From Trachythela sp. YZ-2020 (taxonomy: Eukaryota > Cnidaria > Anthozoa > Malacalcyonacea > Clavulariidae), in the NCBI GenBank assembly GCA_016169945.1, contig JADLSH010000057.1, forward strand, positions 1 through 64,000: DNA of 64,000 bases, given 5' to 3'. Shown here piece by piece: positions 1 to 15,000 of the stretch. The translations under genes were made by a program, and so were the position numbers. Each line of letters opens with the position of its first letter. Position 1 is the stretch's first letter. The notes under the pieces are model-generated. The model was not told the origin of the DNA. It did no database searches and saw nothing but the letters and a program-made list of their open reading frames with translations.

Positions 1-3000
1 GGGGTTAGCCTTAACTTTTCGTCGAAAAATGTTAAAGGTTAGCCTTTACTTTTAGCCATTTTCGACCACTTTGAGTTTTTTGAAAAGTGGCCAAAAATGG
101 CCAAAAAAGTAAAGGGTTAACCTTATAACTTTTCGTCGAAAAATGTTATGGGCTTAACGGCCTTTACTTTTGACATTTTCGATCACTTTCTGAGTTTTTG
201 AAAAAGTGGCCGAAAATGGCCAAAATTAAAAAGGTTAGCCTTTACTTTTAGCCATTTTCGACCACTTTCTAAGTTTTGAAAAAGTGGCTGAAAATGGCCA
301 AAAAAATAAAGGTTAGCCTTAACCTTTCGTCGAAAAAATGTTAAGGGATTAGCCTTTACTTTTAGTCATTTTCGACCACTTTCTGAGTTTTTGAAAAAGT
401 GGCCAAAAATGGCCAAAAGTAAAGGGGTTAGCCTTAACTTTTCGTCGAAAAATGTTAAAGGGTTAGCCTTTACTTTTAGCCATTTTCGACCACTTTCTGA
501 GTTTTGAAAAAGTGGCCGAAAATGGCCAAAAGTAAAAGGGGTTAGCCTTAACCTTCGTCGAAAAAATGTTAAGGGTTAGCCTTTACTTTTAGTCATTTTC
601 GACCACTTTCTGAGTTTTTGAAAAAGTGGCCAAAAATGGCCAAAAATTAAAGGGGTTAGCCTTAACTTTTCGTCGAAAAAATGTTAAGGGGTTAGCCTTT
701 ACTTTTTTGCCATTTTCGACCGCTTTCTGAATTTTTGAAAAAGTGGCCGAAAATGGCCAAAAAGTAAAGGGGTTAGCCTTAACTTTTCGTCGAAAAAATG
801 TTAAGGGGTTAGCCTTTACTTTCTAGCCATTTTCGACCACTTTCTGAGTTTTTGAAAAAGTGGCCGAAAATGACCAAAAGTAAAGGGTTATTAACTTTTC
901 GTCGAAAAATGTTAAGGGTTAGCCTTTACTTTTAGCCATTTTCGACCACTTTCTGAGTTTTGTGGCCGAAAATGGCCAAAAAGTAAAGGGTTAATTAACT
1001 TTTCGTCGAAAAATGTTAGGAGTTAGCCTTTACTTTTAGTCATTTTCGACCACTTTCTGAGTTTTTGAAAAAGTGGCCTTTGAAAGGGTTAGCCTTTACC
1101 TTTTGCCATTTTCGACCGCTTTCTGAATTTTTGAAAAAGTGGCCGAAAATGGCAAAAAAGTAAAGGTTAATATAACTTTTCGTCGAAAAAATGTTGAGGT
1201 TAGCCTTTACTTTTTAGCCATTTTGACCACTTTCTGAGTTTTGAAAAAGTGGCCGAAAATGGCCAAAAAAAGTAAAGGGTTAGCCTTAACTTTTCGTCGA
1301 AAAATGTTAAGGGTTAGCCTTTACTTTTAGCCATTTTCGACCACTTTCTGAGTTTTGAAAAAGTGGCCGAAAATGGCCAAAAGTAAAGGAGTTAATATAA
1401 CCTTTCGTCGAAAAAATGTTAAGAGGTTAGCCTTTACTTTTAGTCATTTTCGACCACTTTCTGAGTTTTGAAAAGTGGCCGAAAATGGCCAAAAAGTAAA
1501 GGGGTTATTAACCTTTCGTCGAAAAATGTTAAGGGTTAGCCTTTACTTTTTAGTCATTTTCGACCACTTTCTGAGTTTTTGAAAAAGTGGCCGAAAATGG
1601 CCAAAAAGTAAAGGGGTTAGCCTTAACTTTTCGTCGAAAAAATGTTGAGGGTTAGCCTTTACTTTTTAGCCATTTTTGACCACTTTCTGAGTTTTTGAAA
1701 AAGTGGCCGAAAATGGCCAAAAAGTAAAGGGTTAACCTAACTTTTCGTCGAAAAATGTTAAGGGTTAGCCTTAACTTTTTAGCCATTTTCGACCACTTTC
1801 TGAGTTTTTGAAAAAGTGGCCGAAAATGGCCAAAAAGTAAAGGGGTTAGCCTTAACTTTTCGTCGAAAAAATGTTAAGGGTTAGCCTTTACTTTTTAGTC
1901 ATTTTCGACCACTTTCTGAGTTTTTGAAAAAGTGGCCGAAAATGGCCAAAAAGTAAAGGGGTTAGCCTTAACTTTTCGTCGAAAAAATGTTAAGGGGTTA
2001 GCCTTTACTTTTTAGCCATTTTCGACCACTTTCTGAGTTTTTGAAAAAGTGGCCGAAAATGCCAAAAGTAAAGGGGTTAACCTAACTTTTCGTCGAAAAA
2101 TGTTAAGCTTAGCCTTTACTTTTTGACATTTTCGATCGCTTTCTGAATTTTGAAAAAGTGGCCGAAAATGGCCAAAAATTAAGGTTAGCCTTTACTTTTT
2201 AGCCATTTTCGACCACTTTCTAAGTTTTTGAAAAAGTGGCTGAAAATGGCCAAAAGTAAAGGGGTTAAGCCTTAACTTTCGTCGAAAAAAATGTTAAGGG
2301 GTTAGCCTTTACTTTTAGTCATTTTCGACCACTTTCTGAGTTTTGAAAAGTGGCCGAAAATGGCCAAAAATAAAGGGTTAACCTAACTTTTCGTCGAAAA
2401 ATGTTAAGGGTTAGCCTTTACTTTTTAGTCATTTTCGACCACTTTCTGAGTTTTTGAAAGTGGCCGAAAATGGTCAAAAATAAAGGGGTTAATATAACTT
2501 TTCGTCGAAAAAATGTTAAGGGGTTAGCCTTTACATTTTTAGCCATTTTCGACCACTTTCTGAGTTTTTGAAAAAGTGGCCGAAAATGGCAAAAAAGTAA
2601 TGGGTTAACTATAACTTTTCGTCGAAAAAATGTTAAGGGCTTAGCCTTTACTTTTGACATTTTCGATCGCTTTCTGAATTTTTGAAAAAGTGGCCGAAAA
2701 TGGCCAAAAATTAAACGGTTAGCCTTACTTTTAGCCATTTTCGACCACTTTCTAAGTTTTTGAAAAAGTGGCTGAAAATGGCCAAAAGTAAAGGGGTTAG
2801 CCTTAACCTTTCGTCGAAAAAATGTTAAGGGGTTAGCCTTTACTTTTAGTCATTTTCGACCACTTTCTGAATTTTTGAAAGGTGGCCGAAAATGGCCAAA
2901 AGTAAAGGGGTTAGCCTTAAATTTTCGTCGAAAAAATGTTAAGGGTTAGCCTTTACTTTTTAGTCATTTTCGACCACTTTCTGAGTTTTGAAAAAGTGGC

Positions 3001-6000
3001 CGAAAATGGCCAAAAGTAAAGGGGTTAAGCCTTAACTTTTCGTCGAAAAATGTTGAGGGTTAGCCTTTACTTTTAGCCATTTTTTGACCACTTTCTGAGT
3101 TTTGAAAAAGTGGCCGAAAATGGCCAAAAGTAAAGGTTAGCCTAACTTTTCGTCGAAAAATGTTAAGGTTAGCCTTTACTTTTTAGTCATTTTCGACCAC
3201 TTTCTGAGTTTTGAAAAAGTGGCCAAAATGGCCAAAAAGTAAAGGGTTATATAACTTTTCGTCGAAAAAATGTTAAGGGGTTAGCCTTTACTTTTTAGCC
3301 ATTTTCGACCACTTTCTGAGTTTTGAAAAAGTGGCCGAAAATGGCCAAAAGTAAAGGGTTAGCCTTAACTTTTCGTCGAAAAAATGTTAAGGGTTAGCCT
3401 TTACTTTTGCCATTTTCGACCGCTTTCTGAATTTTTGAAAAAGTGGCGAAAATGGCCAAAAAGTAAAGGGTTAGCCTTAACTTTTCGTCGAAAAAATGTT
3501 AAGGGTTAGCCTTTACTTTTTAGCCATTTTCGACCACTTTCTGAGTTTTTGAAAAAGTGGCCGAAAATGGCCAAAAAGTAAAGGGGTTAGCCTTAACTTT
3601 TCGTCGAAAAAATGTTAAGGGGTTAGCCTTAACTTTTTAGCCATTTTCGACCACTTTCGGAGTTTTGAAAAGTGGCCGAAAATGGCCAAAAGTAAAGGGG
3701 TTAGCCTTAACTTTTCGTCGAAAAAATGTTAAGGGTTAGCCTTTACTTTTTAGCCATTTTCGACCACTTTTGAGTTTTGAAAAAGTGGCCAAAATGGCCA
3801 AAAGTAAAGGGTTATATAACTTTTCGTCGAAAAATGTTAGAGTTAGCCTTTACTTTTTAGTCATTTTCGACCACTTTCTGAGTTTTTGAAAAAGTGGCCT
3901 TTGAAAGGGGTTAGCCTTTACCTTTTTGCCATTTTCGACCGCTTTCTGAATTGTTGAAAAAGTGGCCGAAAATGGCCAAAAAGTAAAGGGGTTAATATAA
4001 CTTTTCGTCGAAAAAAATGTTGAGGGTTAGCCTTTACTTTTCATTTTTGACCACTTTCTGAGTTTTTGAAAAAGTGGCCGAAAATGGCCAAAAAGTAAAG
4101 GGTAACTTAAGTTTTCGTCGGAAAAATGTTAAGTTAGCCTTTACTTTTAGCCATTTTCGACCACTTTCTGAGTTTTGAAAAAGTGGCCGAAAATGGCCAA
4201 AAGTAAAGGGGTTAGCCTTAACCTTTCGTCGAAAAATGTTAAGGGTTAGCCTTTACTTTTAGTCATTTTCGACCACTTTCTGAGTTTTGAAAAGTGGCCG
4301 AAAATGGCCAAAAAGTAAAGGGTTAGCCTTAACCTTTCGTCGAAAAATGTTAAGGGGTTAGCCTTTACTTTTAGTCATTTTCGACCACTTTCTGAGTTTT
4401 TGAAAAAGTGGCCGAAAATGGCCAAAAAGTAAAGGGGTTAGCCTTAACTTTTCGTCGAAAAATGTTGAGGTTAGCCTTTACTTTTTAGCCATTTTGACCA
4501 CTTTCTGAGTTTTTGAAAAGTGGCCGAAAATGGCCAAAAGTAAAGGGTTAGCCTTAACTTTTCGTCGAAAAATGTTAAAGGGTTAGCCTTTACTTTTAGC
4601 CATTTTCGACCACTTTCTGAGTTTTTGAAAAAGTGGCCGAAAATGGCCAAAAAGTAAAGGGGTTAGCCTTAACTTTCGTCGAAAAATGTTAAGGGCTTAG
4701 CCTTTACTTTTTGACATTTTCGATCGCTTTCTGAATTTTTGAAAAAGTGGCCGAAAATGGCCAAAAATTAAACGGGTTAGCCTTTACTTTTAGCCATTTT
4801 CGACCACTTTCTAAGTTTTGAAAAAGTGGCTGAAAATGGCCAAAAAGTAAAGGTTAGCCTTAACCTTTCGTCGAAAAAATGTTAAGGGGTTAGCCTTTAC
4901 TTTTAGTCATTTTCGACCACTTTCTGAGTTTTGAAAAAGTGGCCAAAATGGCCAAAAAGTAAAGGGGTTAATATAACTTTTCGTCGAAAAAATGTTGAGG
5001 TTAGCCTTTACTTTTAGCCATTTTGACCACTTTCTGAGTTTTGAAAAAGTGGCCGAAAATGGCCAAAAAGTAAGGGTTAGCCTTAACTTTTCGTCGAAAA
5101 AATGTTAAGGGTTAGCCTTTACTTTTTAGCCATTTTCGACCACTTTCTGAGTTTTTGAAAAAGAGGCCGAAAATGGCCAAAAAGTAAAGGGTTAGCCTTA
5201 ACCTTTCGTCGAAAAAATGTTAAGGGGTTAGCCTTTACTTTTTAGCCATTTTCGGCCACTTTTTGATATTTTGAAAAAGTGGCCGAAAATGGCCAAAAAG
5301 TAAAGGGGTTAGCCTTAACTTTTCGTCGAAAAAAATGTTAAGGGGTTAGCCTTTACACTTTTTAGCCATTTTCGACCACTTTCTGAGTTTTGAAAGTGGC
5401 CGAAAATGGCCAAAAGTAAAGGGGTTAGCCTTAACTTTTCGTCGAAAAATGTTAAGGGTTAGCCTTTACTTTTAGCCATTTTCGACCACTTTTGAGTTTT
5501 GAAAAAGTGGCCGAAAATGGCCAAAAAGTAAAGGGTTAGCCTTAACTTTTCGTCGAAAAAATGTTAGGGAGTTAGCCTTTACTTTTAGTCATTTTCGACC
5601 ACTTTCTGAGTTTTTGAAAAAGTGGCCTTTGAAAGGGTTAGCCTTTACCTTTGCCATTTTCGACCGCTTTCTGAATTTTGAAAAAGTGGCCGAAAATGGC
5701 CAAAAATAAAGGGGTTAACTATAACTTTTCGTCGAAAAATGTTGAGGTTAGCCTTTACTTTTAGCCATTTTGACCACTTTCTGAGTTTTGAAAAAGTGGC
5801 CGAAAATGGCCAAAAGTAAAGGGTTAAGCCTTAACTTTTCGTCGAAAAAATGTTAAGGGTTAGCCTTTACTTTTTAGCCATTTTCGACCACTTTCTGAGT
5901 TTTGAAAAAGTGGCCGAAAATGGCCAAAAAGTAAAGGGGTTAGCCTTAACCTTTCGTCGAAAAAATGTTAAGGTTAGCCTTTACTTTTAGTCATTTTCGA

Positions 6001-9000
6001 CCACTTTCTGAGTTTTTGAAAAAGTGGCCGAAAATGGCCAAAAGTAAAGGGTTAATTAACCTTTCGTCGAAAAAATGTTAAGGGTTAGCCTTTACTTTTA
6101 GTCATTTTCGACCACTTTCTGAGTTTTTGAAAAAGTGGCCGAAAATGGCCAAAAAGTAAAGGGGTTAGCCTTAACTTTTCGTCGAAAAAATGTTGATGGT
6201 TAGCCTTTACTTTTTAGCCATTTTGACCACTTTCTGAGTTTTTGAAAAAGTGGCCGAAAATGGCCAAAAAGTAAAGGGGTTAGCCTTAACTTTTCGTCGA
6301 AAAAATGTTAAGGGCTTAGCCTTTACTTTTTTGACATTTTCGATCGCTTTCTGAATTTTTGAAAAAGTGGCCGAAAATGGCCAAAAAGTAAACGGGTTAG
6401 CCTTAACTTTTAAGCCATTTTCGAACACTTTCTAAGTTTTGAAAAAGTGGCTGAAAATGGCCAAAAGTAAAGGGTTAGCCTTAACCTTTCGTCTAATAAA
6501 TGTTAAGGTGTTAGCCTTTACTTTTTAGTCATTTTCGACCACTTTCTGAGTTTTTGAAAAAGTGGCCGAAAATGGCCAAAAAGTAAAGGGGTTAGCCTTA
6601 ACTTTTCGTCGAAAAAATGTTAAGGGGTTAGCCTTTACTTTTTAGTCATTTTCGACCACTTTCTGAGTTTTTGAAAAAGTGGCCGAAAATGGTCAAAAAG
6701 TAAAGGGGTTAGCCTTAACTTTTCGTCGAAAAATGTTAAGGGTTAGCCTTTACTTTTTAGCCATTTTCGACCACTTTCTGAGTTTTTGAAAAAGTGGCCG
6801 AAAATGGCCAAAAAGTAAAGGGGTTAGCCTTAACTTTTCGTCGAAAAAATGTTAAGGGCTTAGCCTTTACTTTTTTGACATTTTCGATCGCTTTCTGAAT
6901 TTTGAAAAAGTGGCCGAAAATGGCCAAAATTAAACAGGTTAGCCTTTACTTTTAGCCATTTTCGACCACTTTCTAAGTTTTGAAAAAGTGGCTGAAAATG
7001 GCCAAAAAGTAAAGGGGTTAACAACCTTTCGTCGAAAAAATGTTAAGGGTTAGCCTTTACTTTTAGTCATTTTCGACCACTTTCTGAATTTTGAAAAAGG
7101 TGGCCGAAAATGGTCAAAAGGTAAAGGGTTAGCCTTAAATTTTCGTCGTAAAAATGTTAAGGGGTTAGCCTTTACTTTTTGTCATTTTCGACCACTTTCT
7201 GAGTTTTGAAAAAGTGGCCGAAAATGGCCAAAAAGTAAAGGGTTATATAACTTTTCGTCGAAAAAATGTTGAGGTTAGCCTTTACTTTTTAGCCATTTTT
7301 GACCACTTTCTGAGTTTTTGAAAAAGTGGCCGAAAATGGCCAAAAAGTAAAGGGGTTAGCCTAACTTTTCGTCCAAAAAATGTTAAGGGTTAGCCTTTAC
7401 TTTTTAGTCATTTTCGACCACTTTCTGAGTTTTGAAAAAGTAGCCGAAAATGGCCAAAAAGTAAAGGTTAACGTTAGCCTTAACTTTTCGTCGAAAAAAT
7501 GTTAAGGGGTTAGCCTTTACTTTTTAGCCATTTTCGACCACTTTCTGATGTTTTGAAAAAGAGGCCGAAGATGGCCAAAAAGTAAAGGGTTAGCCTTAAC
7601 TTTCGTCGAAAAAATGTTAAGGGGTTAGCCTTTACTTTTAGTCATTTTCGACCACTTTCTGAGTTTTGAAAAAGTGGCCAAAAATGGCCAAAAAGTAAAG
7701 GGTTAGCCTTAACTTTTCGTCGAAAAAATGTTAAGGTTAGCCTTTACTTTTTGCCATTTTCGACCACTTTCTGAATTTTGAAAAAGTGGCCGAAAATGGC
7801 CAAAAGTAAAGGGGTTAGCCTTAACTTTTCGTCGAAAAAATGTTAAAGGGGTTAGCCTTTACTTTTTAGCCATTTTCGACCACTTTCTGAGTTTTGAAAA
7901 AGCGGCCGAAAATGGCCAAAAAGTAAAAGGGGTTAGCCATAACTTTTCGTCGAAAAAACGTTAAGGGGTTAGCCTTTACTTCTTGGGCATTTTTGGCCAC
8001 TTTTTCGAAAACTCAAAAAGCGGCCGAAAATGGCCAAAAGGTAAAGGGGTTAGCCTTAACCTTTCGTCGAAAAATGTTAAGGGTTAGCCTTTACTTTTTA
8101 GTCATTTTCGACCACTTTCTGAGTTTTTGAAAAAGTGGCCGAAAATGGCCAAAAAGTAAAGGGTTAGCCTTAACTTTTCGTCGAAAAATGTTAGGAGTTA
8201 GCCTTTACTTTTTAGTCATTTTCGACCACTTTCTGAGTTTTGAAAAAGTGGCCTTTGAAAGGGTTAGCCTTTACTTTTTTGCCATTTTCGACCGCTTTCT
8301 GATTTTTTGAAAAAGTGGCCAAAAATGGCCAAAAAGTAAAGGGGTTAATATAACTTTTCGTCGAAAAATGTTAAGAGGTTAGCCTTTACTTTCTAGCCAT
8401 CTTCGACCACTTTCTGAGTTTTTGAAAAAGTGGCCGAAAATGGCCAAAAGTAAAGGGTTAGCCTTAACTTTTCGTCGAAAAAATGTTAAGGGTTAGCCTT
8501 TACTTTTAGCCATTTTCGACCACTTTCTGAGTTTTGAAAAAGTGGCCGAAAATGGCCAAAAGTAAAGGGTTATTAACTTTTCGTCGAAAAATGTTAGGGT
8601 TAGCCTTTACTTTTTAGTCATTTTCGACCACTTTCTGAGTTTTGAAAAAGTGGCCGAAAATGGCCAAAAGTAAAGGGTTAGTTTTAACCTTTCGTCGAAA
8701 AAATGTTAAGGGGTTAGCCTTTACTTTTTAGTCATTTTCGACCACTTTCTGAGTTTTTGAAAAAGTGGCCGAAAATGGCCAAAAAGTAAAGGGGTTAGCC
8801 TTAACTTTTCGTCGAAAAAATGTTGATGGTTAGCCTTTACTTTTTAGCCATTTTTGACCACTTTCTGAGTTTTTGAAAAAGTGGCCGAAAATGGCCAAAA
8901 AGTAAAGGGGTTAGCCTTAACTTTTCGTCGAAAAATGTTAAGGGTTAGCCTTTACTTTTTAGCCATTTTCGACCACTTTCTGAGTTTTGAAAAAGTGGCC

Positions 9001-12000
9001 GAAAATGGCCAAAAGTAAAGGGTTAGCCTTAACTTTTCGTCGAAAAATGTTAAGGGTTAGCCTTTACTTTTTAGTCATTTTCGACCACTTTCTGAGTTTT
9101 GAAAAAGTGGCCGAAAATGGCCAAAAATAAAGGGTTAATAACTTTTCGTCGAAAAAATGTTAAAGGGGTTAGCCTTTACTTTTAGCCATTTTCGACCACT
9201 TTCTGAGTTTTGAAAAAGTGGCCGAAAATGGCCAAAAGTAAAGGGTTAGCCTTAACTTTTCGTCGAAAAAATGTTAAGGGGTTAGCCTTTACTTTTTAGA
9301 CATTTTCGATCACTTTCTGAATTTTTGAAAAAGTGGCCGAAAATGGCCAAAAATAAACAGGTTAGCCTTTACTTTTAGCCATTTTCGACCACTTTCTAAG
9401 TTTTGAAAAAGTGGCTGAAAATGGCCAAAAAGTAAAGGGGTTATATAACTTTTCGTCGAAAAAATGTTAAGGGGTTAGCCTTTACTTTTAGTCATTTTCG
9501 ACCACTTTCTGAGTTTTGAAAAAGTGGCCAAAAATGGCCAAAAAGTAAAGGGTTAGCCTTAACTTTTCGTCGAAAAAATGTTAAGGGTTAGCCTTTACTT
9601 TTTAGCCATTTTCGACCACTTTCTGAGTTTTGAAAAAGTGGCCGAAAATGGCCAAAAAGTAAAGGGTTAACTTAACCTTTCGTCGAAAAAATGTTAAGGG
9701 GTTAGCCTTTACTTTTTAGTCATTTTCGACCACTTTCTGAGTTTTTGAAAAAGTGGCCAAAATGGCCAAAAGTAAAGGGTTTGCCTTAACTTTTCGTCGA
9801 AAAAATGTTAAGGGTTAGCCTTTACTTTTTTGCCATTTTCGACCGCTTTCTGAATTTTTGAAAAAGTGGCCGAAAATGGCCAAAAGTAAAGGGTTATTAA
9901 CTTTTCGTCGAAAAAATGTTAAGGGTTAGCCTTTACTTTTTAGCCATTTTCGACCACTTTTTGAGTTTTGAAAAAGTGGCCGAAAATGGCCAAAAATAAA
10001 GGGGTTAGCCTTAACTTTTCGTCGAAAAATGTTAAGGGGTTAGCCTTTACTTTTAGCCATTTTCGACCACTTTCTGAGTTTTGTGGCCGAAAATGGCCAA
10101 AAAGTAAAGGTTAGCCTTAACTTTTCGTCGAAAAATGTTAAGGGTTAGCCTTTACTTTAGCCATTTTCGACCACTTTCTGAGTTTCGAAAAAGTGGCCAA
10201 AAATGGCCAAAAAGTAAAGGGGTTAGCCTTAACTTTTCGTCGAAAAATGTTAAGGGCTTAGCCTTTACTTTTGACATTTTCGATCGTTTTTGAATTTTGA
10301 AAAAGTGAAAAATGAAAATTAAACGGCCAAAATTAGCCTTACTTTTAGCCATTTTCGACCACTTTCGTTTTTGAAAGTGGCTGAAAATGGCCAAAAAGTA
10401 AAGGGTTAGCCTTAACCTTTCGTCGAAAAATGTTAAGGGTTAGCCTTTACTTTTTAGTCATTTTCGACCACTTTCTGAGTTTCGAAAAAGTGGCCAAAAA
10501 TGGCCAAAAAGTAAAGGGGTTAGCCTTAACTTTTCGTCGAAAAAATGTTAAGGGGTTAGCCTTTACTTTAGCCATTTTCGACCACTTTCTGAGTTTTGAA
10601 AAAGTGGCCGAAAATGGCCAAAAGTAAGGGTTAGCCTTAACTTTTCGTCGAAAAATGTTAAAGGGGTTAGCCTTTACTTTTAGTCATTTTCGACCACTTT
10701 CTGAGTTTTGAAAAAGTGGCCAAAAATGGCCAAAAAGTAAAGGGGTTAATAACTTTTCGTCGAAAAAATGTTAAGGGTTAGCCTTTACTTTTGCCATTTT
10801 CGACCACTTTCTGAATTTTGAAAAAGTGGCCGAAAATGGCCAAAAAGTAAAGGGTTAGCCTTAACTTTTCGTCGAAAAAATGTTAAGGGTTAGCCTTTAC
10901 TTTTAGCCATTTTCGACCACTTTCTGAGTTTTGAAAAAGTGGCCGAAAATGGCCAAAAAGTAAAGGGTTAGCCTTAACTTTTCGTCGAAAAATGTTAAGG
11001 GGTTAGCCTTTACTTTTAGCCATTTTCGACCACTTTCTGAGTTTGTGGCCGAAAATGGCCAAAAAGTAAAGGGGTTAATTAACTTTTCGTCGAAAAATGT
11101 TAGAGTTAGCCTTTACTTTTTAGTCATTTTCGACCACTTTCTGAGTTTTTGAAAAAGTGGCCTTTGAAAGGGGTTAGCCTTTACCTTTTTGCCATTTTCG
11201 ACCGCTTTCTGAATTTTTGAAAAAGTGGCCGAAAATGGCCAAAAAGTAAAGGGGTTAGCCTTAACTTTTCGTCGAAAAAATGTTTTGGGTTAGCCTTTAC
11301 TTTTTAGCCATTTTCGACCACTTTCTGAGTTTTTGAAAAAGTGGCCGAAAATGGCCAAAAAGTAAAGGGGTTAGCCTTAACTTTTCGTCGAAAAATGTTA
11401 AGGGGTTAGCCTTTACTTTTTAGCCATTTTCGACCACTTTCTGAGTTTTTGAAAAAGTGGCCGAAAATGGCCAAAAAGTAAAGGGGTTAGCCTTAACTTT
11501 TCGTCGAAAAAATGTTGAGGGTTAGCCTTTACTTTTAGTCATTTTCGACCACTTTCTGAGTTTTTGAAAAAGTGGCCGAAAATGGCCAAAAAGTAAAGGG
11601 TTAGCCTTAACTTTTCGTCGAAAAATGTTAAGGGTTAGCCTTTACTTTTAGCCATTTTCGACCACTTTCTGAGTTTTGAAAAAGTGGCCGAAAATGGCCA
11701 AAAAGTAAAGGGGTTAGCCTTAACTTTTCGTCGAAAAAATGTTAAGGGTTAGCCTTTACAATTTTAGCCATTTTCGACCACTTTCTGAGTTTTTGAAAAA
11801 GTGGCCGAAAATGGCCAAAAAGTAAAGGGGTTAGCCTTAACTTTTCGTCGAAAAAATGTTAAGGGGGTTAGCCTTTACTTTTTATCCATTTTCGACCACT
11901 TCTGAGTGTTTGAAAAAGTGGCCGAAAATGGCCAAAAGTAAAGGGTTAGCCTTAACTTTTCGTCGAAAAATGTTAAGGGCTTAGCCTTTACTTTTAGCCA

Positions 12001-15000
12001 TTTTCGACCACTTTCTGAGTTTTGAAAAAGTGGCCGAAAATGGCCAAAAAGTAAAGGGGTTAGCCTTTTCGTCGAACTTTCAGTTTGCAAGTGGCTGAAA
12101 ATACAAAAACAAAATGTTAAGGGGTTAGCCTTTACTTTTAGTCATTTTCGACCACTTTCTGAGTTTTTGAAAAAGTGGCCGAAAATGGCCAAAAATAAAG
12201 GGTTAGCCTTAACTTTTCGTCGAAAAAATGTTAAGGGTTAGCCTTTACTTTTTAGCCATTTTCGACCACTTTCTGAGTTTTTGAAAAAGTGGCCGAAAAT
12301 GGCCAAAAAGTAAAGGGGTTAGCCTTAACTTTTCGTCGAAAAAATGTTAAGGGTTAGCCTTTACTTTTTTAGCCATTTTCGACCACTTTCTGAGTTTTTG
12401 AAAAAGAGGCCGAAAATGGCCAAAAACTAAAGGGTTAGCCTTAACTTTTCGTCGAAAAAATGTCAAGGGGTTAGCATTTACTTTTGACATTTTCGATCAC
12501 TTTCTGAATTTTTGAAAAGTGGCCGAAAATGGCCAAAAATTAAACGGGTTAGCCTTTACTTTTTAGCCATTTTCGACCACTTTCTAAGTTTTTGAAAAAG
12601 TGGCTGAAAATGGCCAAAAAGTAAAGGGGTTAGCCTTAACCTTTCGTCGAAAAAATGTTAAGGGGTTAGCCTTTACTTTTAGTCATTTTCGACCACTTTC
12701 TGAATTTTGAAAAAGGTGGCCGAAAATGGCCAAAAGTAAAGGGTTAGCCTTAAATTTTCGTCGAAAAAATGTTAAGGGGTTAGCCTTTACTTTTTAGTCA
12801 TTTTCGACCACTTTCTGAGTTTTTGAAAAAGTGGCCGAAAATGGCCAAAAAGTAAAGGGGTTAGCCTTAACTTTTCGTCGAAAAATGTTCAGGGTTAGCC
12901 ATTACTTTTAGCCATTTTGACCACTTTCTGAGTTTTGAAAAAGTGGCCGAAAAAGGCCAAAAGTAAAGGGGTTAGCCTTAACTTTTCGTCGAAAAAATGT
13001 TAAGGGGTTAGCCTTTACTTTTTAGCCATTTTCGACCACTTTCTGAGTTTTTGAAAAAGTGGCCGAAAATGGCCAAAAAGTAAAGGGGTTAGCCTTAACT
13101 TTTCGTCGAAAAAATGTTAAGGGGTTAGCCTTTACTTTTTAGCCATTTTCGACCACTTTCTGAGTTTTTGAAAAAGTGGCCGAAAATGGCCAAAAAGTAA
13201 AGGGGTTAGCCTTAACTTTTCGTCGAAAAAATGTTAAGGGTTAGCCTTTACTTTTTAGCCATTTTCGACCACTTTCTGAATTTTTGAAAAAGTGGCCGAA
13301 AATGGCCAAAAAGTAAAGGGGTTAGCCTTAACTTTTCGTCGAAAAATGTTAAGGGGTTAGCCTTTACTTTTTGACATTTTCGATCGCTTTCTGAATTTTG
13401 AAAAAGTGGCCGAAAATGGCCAAAAATTAAACAGGTTAGCCTTTACTTTTAGCCATTTTCGACCACTTTCTAAGTTTTTGAAAAAGTGGCTGAAAATGGC
13501 CAAAAGTAAAGGGTTAGCCTTAACTTTCGTCGAAAAATGTTAAGGTGTTAGCCTTTACTTTTAGTCATTTTCGACCACTTTCTGAGTTTTTGAAAAAGTG
13601 GCCGAAAATGGCCAAAAAGTAAAGGGGTTAGCCTTAACTTTTCGTCGAAAAATGTTAAGGGTTAGCCTTTACTTTTTAGTCATTTTCGACCACTTTCTGA
13701 GTTTTGAAAGTGGCCGAAAATGGTCAAAAGTAAAGGGGTTAGCCTTAACTTTTCGTCGAAAAAATGTTAAGGTTAGACTTTACTTTTGAGCCATTTTCGA
13801 CCACTTTCTGAGTTTTTGAAAAAGTGGCCGAAAATGGCCAAAAAGTAAAGGGGTTAGCCTTAACTTTTCGTCGAAAAAATGTTAAGGGCTTAGCCTTTAC
13901 TTTTTTGACATTTTCGATCGCTTTCTGAATTTTTGAAAAAGTGGCCGAAAATGGCCAAAAATTAAACGGGTTAGCCTTTACTTTTTAGCCATTTTCGACC
14001 ACTTTCTAAGTTTTTGAAAAAGTGGCTGAAAATGGCCAAAAAGTAAAGGGGTTAGCCTTAACCTTTCGTCGAAAAAATGTTAAGGGGTTAGCCTTTACTT
14101 TTTAGTCATTTTCGACCACTTTCTGAATTTTTGAAAAGGTGGCCGAAAATGGCCAAAAAGTAAAGGGGTTAGCCTTAAATTTTCGTCGAAAAAATGTTAA
14201 GGGGTTAGCCTTTACTTTTTAGTCATTTTCGACCACTTTCTGAGTTTTTGAAAAAGTGGCCGAAAATGGCCAAAAAGTAAAGGGGTTAGCCTTAACTTTT
14301 CGTCGAAAAAATGTTGAGGGTTAGCCTTTACTTTTTAGCCATTTTTGACCACTTTCTGAGTTTTTGAAAAAGTGGCCGAAAATGGCCAAAAAGTAAAGGG
14401 GTTAGCCTTAACTTTTCGTCGAAAAAATGTTAAGGGGTTAGCCTTTACTTTTTAGTCATTTTCGACCACTTTCTGAGTTTTTGAAAAAGTGGCCAAAAAT
14501 GGCCAAAAAGTAAAGGGGTTAGCCTTAACTTTTCGTCGAAAAAATGTTAAGGGGTTAGCCTTTACTTTTTAGCCATTTTCGACCACTTTCTGAGTTTTTG
14601 AAAAAGTGGCCGAAAATGGCCAAAAAGTAAAGGGGTTAGCCTTAACCTTTCGTCGAAAAAATGTTAAGGGGTTAGCCTTTACTTTTTAGTCATTTTCGAC
14701 CACTTTCTGAGTTTTTGAAAGAGTGGCCAAAAATGGCCAAAAGTAAAGGGTTAGCCTTAACTTTTCGTCGAAAAATGTTAAGGTTAGCCTTTACTTTTTT
14801 GCCATTTTCGACCGCTTTCTGAATTTTTGAAAAAGTGGCCGAAAATGGCCAAAAGTAAAGGGGTTAGCCTTAACTTTTCGTCGAAAAAATGTTAAGGGGT
14901 TAGCCTTTACATTTTTAGCCATTTTCGACCACTTTCTGAGTTTTTGAAAAAGTGGCCGAAAATGGCCAAAAAGTAAAGGGGTTAGCCTTAACTTTTCGTC

